From assembly GCA_041674345.1 (NCBI GenBank), contig JBAYVY010000207.1, positions 1 to 6,689 of the forward strand: a stretch of 6,689 nucleotides of DNA, given 5' to 3'. Below are positions 1 to 5,472 of the stretch, piece after piece; position 1 is the first letter of the stretch, and every line of letters starts with the position of its first letter. A model generated the notes under the pieces. It worked only from the letters and a program-made list of their open reading frames with translations. It did not search any database and was not told the DNA's origin. The translations under genes were made by a program, and so were the position numbers. The stretch comes from JBAYVY01 sp041674345. Lineage in GTDB: Bacteria; Planctomycetota; Phycisphaerae; Phycisphaerales; Zrk34.

Positions 1-123
1 GCCGTCCGCGACTCGCTGGCCGCGGTCAATACGCGCCATCGGGGCAAATTGAAAAGCACCCTCACGCTCACCCTCACGCTCAACTTGCAGATGTTCAACG
101 ATATTCAACTATTGGCCGCGTGA
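1..123 (+). CDS. Possible C-terminal fragment of an unrecognised protein
   Basis: Frame 1 is open from the window edge to a TGA at 121-123, giving 40 residues. The tail reads STLTLTLTLNLQMFNDIQLLAA in part (residues 19-40). The alternating Thr-Leu stretch is encoded by a 12-bp tandem repeat, so it may be repeat-derived and not a conserved domain. I do not recognise a family. The strand choice rests only on the frame staying open, because the minus-strand frames contain stops or read poorly. The upstream part of the gene lies outside the window, so the call is weak. Confidence 0.3.
   Translation, partial: AVRDSLAAVNTRHRGKLKSTLTLTLTLNLQMFNDIQLLAA
61..84 (+). repeat. Tandem 12-bp repeat, two copies
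   Basis: CTCACGCTCACC (61-72) is followed directly by CTCACGCTCAAC (73-84), with one mismatch. Each unit is itself two CTCAC-type hexamers, and the preceding AGCACC is a degenerate hexamer. It lies inside the possible reading frame 1-123, where it would encode a Leu-Thr run. Confidence 0.7.
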
Positions 124-214
124 TGTATAACTTCAAGCGGCTGTGGACGCTGAAAGGGGCGTTATTCTTTCCATCTTCCCTTGGCGCATCGTCGCTTCGC
201 TCTATCATGCACAT
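124..214 (+). other. Upstream region of the MscS gene
   Basis: These 91 bp lie between the possible fragment and the chosen MscS start. The region contains an in-frame alternative ATG at 143. I see no convincing -35/-10 pair and no SD. Confidence 0.35.
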
Positions 215-1528
215 ATGCGATCATTCCTCATCCGTCTGACATTCCTGTGCCTCCTCGTCGGCCCCGCGGCGGCAAACTTGTACGCGCAATCGCCCCTGCC
301 GGCCGGCACGGACGCCTCCCATGCCGAAACCGCGCGCGCGCCCGAAGGTGCCGACAAAAAAGCCGCCAGTCTCATCGCCAGCTTCAAAATCTCCGACCTC
401 CGGCAACAAAACCACGCCGAACAGTGGCTCACCCTCCTGGCCGCCCTTTTCCTCGGCCTGGTCATCGGTAAAATCGCCCAATACTTCCTCTCCCGCCTCG
501 GTCAACGCCTGATCGACCGCAAGTGGGATGCGCGTGGCCACCTCTTCGCGGACCTGGCCAACCCCGCTTCACTCGCCCTGTTCACCCTCGGCCTGACGAT
601 CGGCTTGTCCCAGCTCAAAATGTCCACCGCACTCTTTGACTTCTGCGAAAAAACCGAAAAACTCCTCCTCTCCATCGCCATCTTCTGGTACCTCTACAAC
701 CTCGTCTCCGTCATTGAAGTCGCCCTCACCCGACTCACCGCCAAAACCCAATCCACACTCGATGACATGCTCGTCCCGCTGCTCCGCAAAACCCTCCGCA
801 TCTTCCTCATCGTCATCGCAACCCTCTTCATCCTCGACTCCATTTTTGAAGTCAACATCGGTGCCTGGCTGGCCGGGCTGGGCATCGCCGGCCTGGCCGT
901 CTCACTCGCCGCGCAAGATTCCCTCAAAAACCTCTTCGGCTCCTTCACCATCTTCCTCGACCAACCCTTCCTCGTCGGCTCCGTCATCAAATACCAAGGC
1001 GAACTGGGCACTATCGAAGAGATCGGCTTCCGCTCCACCAAACTCCGCACACTCGACGGCTCGGTCATCACCATCCCCAATTCCACCATCGTCAACGAAG
1101 CCGTCGAAAACGTCGGCCTCCGCCCCTACATCAAACGAACCATCAACGTCACCATCACCTACGACACCCCCCCCGAAAAAATCCAACAAGCCCTCACCAT
1201 CATCAAAGAGATTTTCCAACTCGACGGCATTCGAGAAGCGATCCATGATGAAACCGACCCGCTGATTCCCGACAAGTTCCCCCCGCGCGTTTACTTCAAC
1301 GAGTTGAACGCCGACTCGCTCAACCTCATCACGATCTACTGGCACCGCCCCGCCGATTACTGGCAATACCTCCAACACAGCGAACGCTTCAATCTCGAAC
1401 TCTTCAAACGCTTCAATGAAGCCGGCATCGACTTCGCCTTCCCCACCCAAACCCTGTATCTGGCCGGCGACGAAAAACGCCCGTTAAAAATAGGGACGGA
1501 GGCACGAAGGGACGAAGGCACGAAGTGA
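215..1528 (+). CDS. MscS-family small-conductance mechanosensitive ion channel
   Basis: This is an inner-membrane channel that opens under membrane tension and releases solutes on osmotic downshock. The frame is open from an ATG at 143, but I chose the ATG at 215 (437 aa). That start puts a signal-peptide-like N-terminus first (MRSFLIRLTFLCLLVG, then a possible cleavage near residue 25), whereas the extra 24 residues look non-coding. Neither start has a clear SD. Hydrophobic segments lie at about residues 72-92, 117-134, 150-172 and 194-211. The Gly/Ala-rich pore helix follows at about 214-245 (AWLAGLGIAGLAVSLAAQDS), then the MscS beta domain with FLDQPFLVGS (about 247-256) and IPNSTIVNE (about 287-295), and an alpha/beta C-terminal domain. 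The longer N-terminal region than E. coli MscS gives extra helices, as in YnaI-like or larger members. The last 11 residues are encoded entirely by a tandem repeat (1493-1525). The gene appears monocistronic. The family call is firm; the subfamily is not. Confidence 0.93.
   Translation: MRSFLIRLTFLCLLVGPAAANLYAQSPLPAGTDASHAETARAPEGADKKAASLIASFKISDLRQQNHAEQWLTLLAALFLGLVIGKIAQYFLSRLGQRLIDRKWDARGHLFADLANPASLALFTLGLTIGLSQLKMSTALFDFCEKTEKLLLSIAIFWYLYNLVSVIEVALTRLTAKTQSTLDDMLVPLLRKTLRIFLIVIATLFILDSIFEVNIGAWLAGLGIAGLAVSLAAQDSLKNLFGSFTIFLDQPFLVGSVIKYQGELGTIEEIGFRSTKLRTLDGSVITIPNSTIVNEAVENVGLRPYIKRTINVTITYDTPPEKIQQALTIIKEIFQLDGIREAIHDETDPLIPDKFPPRVYFNELNADSLNLITIYWHRPADYWQYLQHSERFNLELFKRFNEAGIDFAFPTQTLYLAGDEKRPLKIGTEARRDEGTK
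1493..1525 (+). repeat. Tandem 16-bp repeat forming the 3' end of the MscS gene
   Basis: GGGACGGAGGCACGAA (1493-1508) is followed by GGGACGAAGGCACGAA (1509-1524), with one mismatch, then a G. Each unit is two 8-mers of form GGNACGRA, so there are four in a row. The repeat begins exactly at the codon for the eleventh residue from the end and supplies the final residues GTEARRDEGTK before TGA. Confidence 0.8.
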
Positions 1529-1543
1529 AATGCTCCCCCTCTT

Positions 1544-1573
1544 CATAGCCGCGCGGTGGCAACCCGCGGTCTT
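1544..1573. repeat. REP-like 30-bp hairpin repeat, copy 1
   Basis: These 30 bases are identical to 1723-1752. The core CCGCG-C-GGT-GGCA-ACC-CGCGG can fold as an 8-bp stem with one bulged C and a 4-base loop. This copy begins 16 bases after the MscS stop codon, where it could protect the mRNA 3' end or help terminate transcription. No T-tract follows, so it is not a classical intrinsic terminator. Confidence 0.8.
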
Positions 1574-1623
1574 TGATCCACGACCGTGTTCAATGTTGCG
1601 TCGCATCAATCGTGCAATAAAGA

Positions 1624-1827
1624 ATGAAAACGATTCTGTACCTCCTGATGGGAAGCATCATCATCGTCCTCCTCGTCTGGCTTGCGATAAGCGGCATCGA
1701 CACGGGCTGGACTACTACACCCCATAGCCGCGCGGTGGCAACCCGCGGTCTTCTCCGATGGATACGCCAACTTCCAGAAGCGGTTGCGTTCGGCAAAAAC
1801 ACTCCCTCTTTCTTACTTTCTCGTTAG
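1624..1827 (+). CDS. Possible small single-helix membrane protein, tail run through a repeat
   Basis: The ORF is 67 codons. Residues 1-23 (MKTILYLLMGSIIIVLLVWL and on) form one strongly hydrophobic helix with a positively charged start, as in small inner-membrane proteins or signal anchors. From about residue 34 the reading frame enters the second 30-bp REP-like copy, which encodes HSRAVATRGL, and the rest has no recognisable character. No good SD precedes the ATG. It could be the 5' remnant of a gene whose 3' end was replaced when the repeat arrived, or a chance ORF. I recognise no family. Confidence 0.25.
   Translation: MKTILYLLMGSIIIVLLVWLAISGIDTGWTTTPHSRAVATRGLLRWIRQLPEAVAFGKNTPSFLLSR
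1723..1752. repeat. REP-like 30-bp hairpin repeat, copy 2
   Basis: This is an exact second copy of 1544-1573, in the same orientation, with starts 179 bp apart. Sequences flanking the two copies differ beyond the 30 bp, apart from short pyrimidine-rich stretches just upstream. It lies inside the small ORF at 1624-1827. Confidence 0.8.
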
Positions 1828-2105
1828 GGCGATTGAGCCAACCCATGTTGCGGACACCCACCAGCGTTATTGCACCGTTGGCCACATATCTCGCAGTATC
1901 GGCGAACTGGCCAACCGCCTTGCCCGTTATGAGAATGTGGCCCACATGTCCTTTGGTTGCAGTGGGGACAGTCTGTTTGGCGATTGCAGCCGACGAGCAT
2001 GTTCTGGAATAGGATCGTTCCTCCACAACACCGGCAGAAACATCCACGCCAGTAATTCTGCACTGATGGGCCACAACATGGATTTGGATTTACAGTGTTC
2101 GCCAT
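1824..2105 (-). CDS. Candidate cysteine-rich small protein, possible zinc-binding
   Basis: The ORF encodes 93 aa. An SD-like GAGAGG sits 6 bases before the ATG at 2105, and the stop is TAA. Fourteen of the 93 residues are cysteine, including CRCCGG (about 24-29), CPHC (about 46-49) and YCEICGQRC (about 69-77), a pattern seen in zinc-ribbon or treble-clef proteins. I do not recognise a family. Wobble bases are not GC-rich, unlike the neighbouring genes, so it is either foreign or a frame artefact. The same segment is also open in other frames on both strands (minus 1715-2074, plus 1784-2182), none of them convincing, which lowers confidence. No catalytic motif is visible. Confidence 0.27.
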   Translation of the reverse strand: MANTVNPNPCCGPSVQNYWRGCFCRCCGGTILFQNMLVGCNRQTDCPHCNQRTCGPHSHNGQGGWPVRRYCEICGQRCNNAGGCPQHGLAQSP

Positions 2106-2141
2106 TTTCGACCTCTCGCTGGATGATATATGGGATAGCCC

Positions 2142-2963
2142 CTACTGCTTCGCCACCGAATCGCTCACCCCGTGAATCATGAAGCCGCCGTCGATGTTGA
2201 TGCACTCACCGTTAATAAACCGTCCCGCATCGCTGCACAGCAGCACCACCGCGCCGGCCATCTCCTCCGGGTCGCCGAAGCGCTGCATCGGCGTGTTTTC
2301 CAGAATCCTTCGCCCGCGATCCCCGCTCTTCAATATCGCGCGGTTCTGGTCGGCCGGCACAAATCCCGGCGCAATCGCATTCACCCGAATGCCGTACTTC
2401 TGCGGCCACTCCACCGCCAATTGCCGCGTCAGCGCCAATAGCGCCCCCTTGCTCGCCGCATAAGTCGTCACCTCGCTCAGCGCCAGAAAACTCGTCACTG
2501 AGCAGGTGTTCACAATCACGCCGCCGTACTTCGATTTGTCCGCTTCATTCTGCTTCATCACTTGTTTGCAAAACGCCTGCGAAGCCGCGAACGGGCCGAA
2601 GTAATTGATGTCGAACAGCCGCCGATGTTCTTCGTCGGTGACATCGACCGTCGCTTTCTTCAAATTCGTCCCCGCGTTGTTCACCAGAATATCGACGCGC
2701 CCAAACTGCTTCACTGTCGCCTGTAACGCTTCCTCGAATGACTTGGGGTCCGCCACATCCATGCGCGTGATCAGCAGCTTCGACGCATCCCGGCCCACCG
2801 ACAAATCCTCCCGCGCAGCGTCGATCTTTTCGGGGGTGCGCGAACCGGTCGCCACGCTCGCCCCGGCATCGAGCATCGCTTCGACGATCGCCTTGCCGAT
2901 GCCGCTGGTTCCGCCGGTGACCAGCGCGACCTTCCCGTTCAAATCCATCTTCAAGCTGCTCAT
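2142..2963 (-). CDS. Classical short-chain dehydrogenase/reductase (SDR)
   Basis: This is a cytoplasmic NAD(P)-dependent oxidoreductase of 273 aa, slightly longer than the roughly 250 aa usual for classical SDRs. The Rossmann motif TGGTSGIG is at residues 16-23, the adenine-pocket Asp at about 69 (MDV), NNAG at 95-98, and the catalytic set is Asn120, Ser155, Tyr168 and Lys172 (YAASK). Arg42 in the SR pair after the second strand suggests NADP(H) preference. The PG at 199-200 and the IDGG near the C-terminus (257-260) are also typical. The SD GAGGA a few bases before the ATG at 2963 supports this start. The style resembles gluconate 5-dehydrogenase, 2-deoxygluconate 3-dehydrogenase (KduD) and sugar-acid dehydrogenases, but the substrate cannot be read from the sequence. 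It is transcribed divergently from lutABC across 114 bp, which could mean shared control. No tyrosine, lysine or glycine key residue is missing, so it should be active. Confidence 0.93.
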   Translation of the reverse strand: MSSLKMDLNGKVALVTGGTSGIGKAIVEAMLDAGASVATGSRTPEKIDAAREDLSVGRDASKLLITRMDVADPKSFEEALQATVKQFGRVDILVNNAGTNLKKATVDVTDEEHRRLFDINYFGPFAASQAFCKQVMKQNEADKSKYGGVIVNTCSVTSFLALSEVTTYAASKGALLALTRQLAVEWPQKYGIRVNAIAPGFVPADQNRAILKSGDRGRRILENTPMQRFGDPEEMAGAVVLLCSDAGRFINGECINIDGGFMIHGVSDSVAKQ

Positions 2964-3077
2964 GGTGAATCCTCGTCGTGGGGTGAGCCATGCAGATTAC
3001 GACAAACCGTGATTCATATCCAATCATCGGCCCGCCCGGTTTACCGGGCGGGGAATCGCCACTACCATGTTCATCGC
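2964..3077. promoter_or_regulatory. Divergent SDR/lutA upstream region
   Basis: These 114 bp separate two divergent start codons, so promoters for both genes most likely lie here. The only strong structure is the hairpin at 3031-3052. On the minus strand TAATCT (about 2985-2990) could be a -10, but the candidate -35 boxes upstream are poor, so I assign no promoter. No SD precedes the lutA ATG. Confidence 0.45.
3031..3052. repeat. Perfect GC-rich inverted repeat upstream of lutA
   Basis: CCCGCCCGG (3031-3039), TTTA, and CCGGGCGGG (3044-3052) form a perfect 9-bp stem with a 4-base loop. It ends 25 bases before the lutA ATG. It could be an operator, an mRNA leader hairpin, or a dispersed repeat of the REP type. 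It has no T-tract, so it is not a standard terminator in either direction. Confidence 0.75.
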
Positions 3078-3824
3078 ATGAAAATCTCCCTCTTCATCAC
3101 CTGCCTGACCGACACCTACTACCCCCGCGTGGGCCGGGCCGTCGTCGCCATTCTCGAACACCTTGGTCACGAGGTCGTCTTCCCCGCCGGTCAAACCTGC
3201 TGCGGCCAGCCGATGTTCAACACCGGCTACCACGAACAGGCCGCCGACCTGGCGCGCCGGATGATCGACGTTTTCGATGATGCCGATGTCGTCGTCACGC
3301 CCTCCGGCTCGTGTGCGGCGATGATCCACGAATATTATCCGCAACTGCTCCACAACGACCCGGCCTACGCCGAACGCACGCACGCCTTCATCCACAAAAC
3401 CCACGAGTTCGTCGAGTTCCTCACCAACGTCGAAAAGATCGACCTCCGCGCGCTTCGCTGCAAATGGCCCGGCCACGTGACGTATCACTATTCCTGCCAC
3501 CTGCGGGCGCTGGGCATGACCGATGAAGCCGTGCGCCTGCTCCAACAAATCAACGGCATTCAATTCACGCCGCTGAAAAAGACCGAACAATGCTGCGGCT
3601 TCGGCGGGACGTTCGCCGTGAAATATCCCGAAATCAGCGGCGCGATGGTGCGCGACAAAACCGCCTGCATCGCCCAGACCAGGGCCGACACAGTGATCTG
3701 CAACGACGGCGGCTGCGCCATGAACATCGCCGGGGCGTTGCACCGTGAAGGCAGCGAGGTCAAACTCAAACACCTCGCCGAACTGATCGCCGAAGGTTTG
3801 GGGTTGTTGGAGAATGATGTCTGA
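3078..3824 (+). CDS. lutA: L-lactate oxidation complex subunit LutA (CCG-domain Fe-S protein)
   Basis: LutA works with LutB and LutC to oxidise L-lactate to pyruvate, passing electrons through iron-sulfur centres. The frame is open from 3009, but the ATG at 3078 gives 248 aa, the usual LutA length, and starts with MKISLFITCLTDTYYPRVGR, as the family does. Two CCG (DUF224) cysteine-rich domains are visible. The first has Cys9, Cys41-Cys42-Gly43 (TCCGQP) and Cys79 (SGSC). The second has Cys140 (YSCH), Cys172-Cys173-Gly174 (QCCGFGG) and Cys213 (DGGC). All expected ligands are present. It is first in lutABC. Its stop codon at 3822-3824 lies inside the start of a heptad-repeat element that fills the 73-bp gap to lutB, and the last codons (N-D-V) overlap that element. 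No SD is visible before the start. Confidence 0.95.
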   Translation: MKISLFITCLTDTYYPRVGRAVVAILEHLGHEVVFPAGQTCCGQPMFNTGYHEQAADLARRMIDVFDDADVVVTPSGSCAAMIHEYYPQLLHNDPAYAERTHAFIHKTHEFVEFLTNVEKIDLRALRCKWPGHVTYHYSCHLRALGMTDEAVRLLQQINGIQFTPLKKTEQCCGFGGTFAVKYPEISGAMVRDKTACIAQTRADTVICNDGGCAMNIAGALHREGSEVKLKHLAELIAEGLGLLENDV

Positions 3825-3897
3825 TGTCGGATTTCTGATTTGAAAGCCGGCACCGGCTCCGCCTCTTCAAATCAGAAATCAGAAATCCTAAATACCC
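3816..3897 (+). repeat. Heptad inverted-repeat element in the lutA/lutB spacer
   Basis: The left arm is four 7-mers, GATGTCT, GATGTCG, GATTTCT and GATTTGA, then A, starting inside the last lutA codons. The right arm is TTC followed by AAATCAG, AAATCAG, AAATCCT and AAAT. A perfect 15-bp inverted repeat pairs 3830-3844 with 3866-3880. The 21-base loop contains its own small GC hairpin (AGCCGG/CCGGCT). The element ends with AAATCCTAAATACCC directly before the lutB ATG, and no SD is present. Confidence 0.85.
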
Positions 3898-5385
3898 ATG
3901 ACGACCACCGAACATCACACCTCCGCAAGTGTCTCCCTCACCCGTGAAGGTGAGTCGATCCTCTTTCCGTCGCTGCCCTATCATATGCACGACCGCAACC
4001 GGCGGGCGGTGCATAATGACAAACTCATCGCCGCGGTCGAAGTCGCCACGCTCGCCAAAGACGTCGGCCGGAAAAAAATCTTCGCTGACACCTTCGGCCC
4101 GCGCTACGATTCGCTCCGCACACTCGCCGGGCAAATCAAACAGCACACCCTCGACCATCTCGATCATTACCTCGAACAGTTCATCGACCGCGCCGAAGCC
4201 AACGGCGTCCGCGTCCACTTCGCCGCCGACGCCCGTGAGGCCAACGCGATCTGCGTTGAAATCGCACAGCACGAAAAATGCACCGCATGCGTCAAGTCCA
4301 AGTCGATGGTCACCGAAGAAACGCATCTGCTGCCGGCCCTCGAAGCGGTCGGCATCGAAACCCTCGAAACCGATCTCGGCGAGTTCATCCTTCAGATCGA
4401 CCATGACGTGCCCAGTCACATCGTCACGCCGATGATTCACAAGGATCGCTACGACACCGCCGCGGCGTTCCAGCGCGAACTGGGCGCGCCTTACACCACC
4501 GATCCCCAACAACTGACCCGCATCGCCCGCGAATATCTCCGCGACAAATACCGCAAAGCCGATCTGGGCATCAGCGGCGGAAACTTCCTCGTCGCCGATT
4601 CCGGCTCGCTGGTCATCTGCACCAACGAAGGCAACGCCACGTTCTGCGTCACCGCGCCGCGGGTCCACATCGCATTCGTCGGCATTGAAAAACTCATCCC
4701 CTCCGCCGAACACCTCGCTGTGTTTTTGAAACTGCTGGCGCGATCCAGCACCGCGCAGCCGATGACGATTTACACCGACATCATTTCAGGCCCCAAGCGC
4801 CCCGCCGATTCCGATGGCCCGGAACAGGTCCACATCATCCTCGTCGATAACGGTCGAACGAAAATCCTCGCCGACGAAAAAATGCGGGAAACGCTCCGGT
4901 GTATCCGCTGCGGGGCCTGCCTCAACGCATGTCCCGTTTATCGCAAGGTGACAGGCCACAGCTACGGCGCGGTTTACTCCGGTCCGATCGGCGCGTTGAT
5001 TACGCCGATGTTCCGCGGGCTGCGAAATTACAAAGACCTGCCCTATGCGTCATCGCTCTGCGGCGCGTGCGGCGAAGCGTGCCCGGTGAAAATCGACATT
5101 CCGCGTCTGCTCATCGAACTGCGAAGCCGCGCGGTGAAAACGGGCTTGGCCGGTCGCGTTGAAAAGCTCGCCTTCGACGCTTATTCCGCGTCGTTGAAAC
5201 ATGCGTGGACGTATCGCCTGGCCAACGCGCTGAGCGGGCCGGTGCTGCGTGCGATGGCGGATCACGATGGTTACATCAGTAAAGCCCCGCCGCCGTTCGG
5301 GGGGTGGACCGACGAGCGTGATTTGCCCGCCCCCGCCGAACAAAGTTTCCGGGGGTGGTGGAAACAGAACAGGAGGAATTTGTGA
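3898..5385 (+). CDS. lutB: L-lactate oxidation complex subunit LutB (LUD domain plus 2x[4Fe-4S])
   Basis: LutB (YkgF/LldF-type) is the iron-sulfur electron-transfer subunit of the LutABC lactate oxidation system. The protein is 495 aa, close to the family norm of about 470-490. An N-terminal LUD domain covers roughly residues 60-305, with GISGGNFLVADSGSLVICTN at about 225-244 as its typical core. The ferredoxin-like part has C335-IR-C338-GA-C341-LNA-C345-P, and then C388-GA-C391-GEA-C395-P. The second motif lacks a CxxCxxC third ligand, which I believe is usual for this family. A hydrophilic C-terminal tail follows, ending in a Trp/Arg-rich stretch. The ATG at 3898 is the start: the preceding base run is repeat sequence with no SD. 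The 3' end contains AGGAGG (5371-5376), an SD-like sequence 97 bases before the lutC ATG. The frame is intact, and the gene lies in order between lutA and lutC. Confidence 0.95.
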   Translation: MTTTEHHTSASVSLTREGESILFPSLPYHMHDRNRRAVHNDKLIAAVEVATLAKDVGRKKIFADTFGPRYDSLRTLAGQIKQHTLDHLDHYLEQFIDRAEANGVRVHFAADAREANAICVEIAQHEKCTACVKSKSMVTEETHLLPALEAVGIETLETDLGEFILQIDHDVPSHIVTPMIHKDRYDTAAAFQRELGAPYTTDPQQLTRIAREYLRDKYRKADLGISGGNFLVADSGSLVICTNEGNATFCVTAPRVHIAFVGIEKLIPSAEHLAVFLKLLARSSTAQPMTIYTDIISGPKRPADSDGPEQVHIILVDNGRTKILADEKMRETLRCIRCGACLNACPVYRKVTGHSYGAVYSGPIGALITPMFRGLRNYKDLPYASSLCGACGEACPVKIDIPRLLIELRSRAVKTGLAGRVEKLAFDAYSASLKHAWTYRLANALSGPVLRAMADHDGYISKAPPPFGGWTDERDLPAPAEQSFRGWWKQNRRNL

Positions 5386-5389
5386 TTGA

Positions 5390-5472
5390 CGATTTGGGAT
5401 TTGGGATTTGAAGGAAACGCTCGCGATTCAAATCATAAATCATAAATCATAAATCATAAATCCAAAATCGCC
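5390..5472 (+). repeat. Heptad inverted-repeat element in the lutB/lutC spacer
   Basis: The left arm (5391-5412) is GATTTGG, GATTTGG, GATTTGA, then A. The right arm is TTC (5427-5429), then AAATCAT four times in perfect tandem (5430-5457), then AAATCC and AAAATCG. Positions 5391-5412 pair with 5427-5448 over 22 positions, with two G-A mismatches and two G-T wobbles. The outer ends CGATTTGGGATTT and AAATCCAAAATCG are also inverted repeats (12 of 13). It ends with AAATCCAAAATCGCC directly before the lutC ATG. Confidence 0.85.

Larger units (their letters stand above)
1529..2141. other. Gene-poor spacer between the MscS and SDR genes
   Basis: This 613-bp stretch lies between the 3' ends of two convergent genes and holds no confidently identified gene. 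Its contents are the two REP-like copies, the short one-helix ORF and the cysteine-rich minus-strand ORF, each listed separately. From about 1780 to 2110 the composition is more AT-rich and codon use in every frame differs from the flanking genes, which would fit a decayed gene or acquired DNA. I see no tRNA, rRNA or intrinsic terminator. Confidence 0.6.

Noticed and set aside
636..1265. Long Ser/Pro-rich plus-strand ORF of 209 codons, with long minus-strand ORFs over the same span
   Set aside because: They overlap the MscS gene completely and have the biased composition expected of shadows of a C-rich wobble gene.
1877..1915. 8-bp inverted repeat GTTGGCCA/TGGCCAAC as an RNA hairpin
   Set aside because: The arms contain the self-complementary TGGCCA, the loop is 23 bases and no supporting structure surrounds it; chance is sufficient.
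3009..3077. N-terminal extension of LutA from the in-frame start at 3009
   Set aside because: It would translate the palindrome at 3031-3052, and the family N-terminus begins at 3078.
3766..4713. 315-codon minus-strand ORF opposite lutB
   Set aside because: The plus strand encodes a clear LutB; the minus ORF is Gly/Asp/Val-rich low-information sequence arising from high GC codon use.
5059..5082. The second Fe-S motif of LutB has three cysteines instead of four
   Set aside because: The CGACGEACP form is, as far as I know, normal for LutB/YkgF proteins, so it is not a lesion.
5127..5145. A sequence in lutB resembling the first half of the 30-bp REP-like repeat (AGCCGCGCGGTG)
   Set aside because: The match stops after about 12 bases, it encodes ordinary LutB residues (RSRAVKTG) and the second half of the hairpin is missing.
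5430..5463. Short AT-rich tandem repeats as a CRISPR array
   Set aside because: The 7-bp units are contiguous with no spacers, and no cas genes are present.
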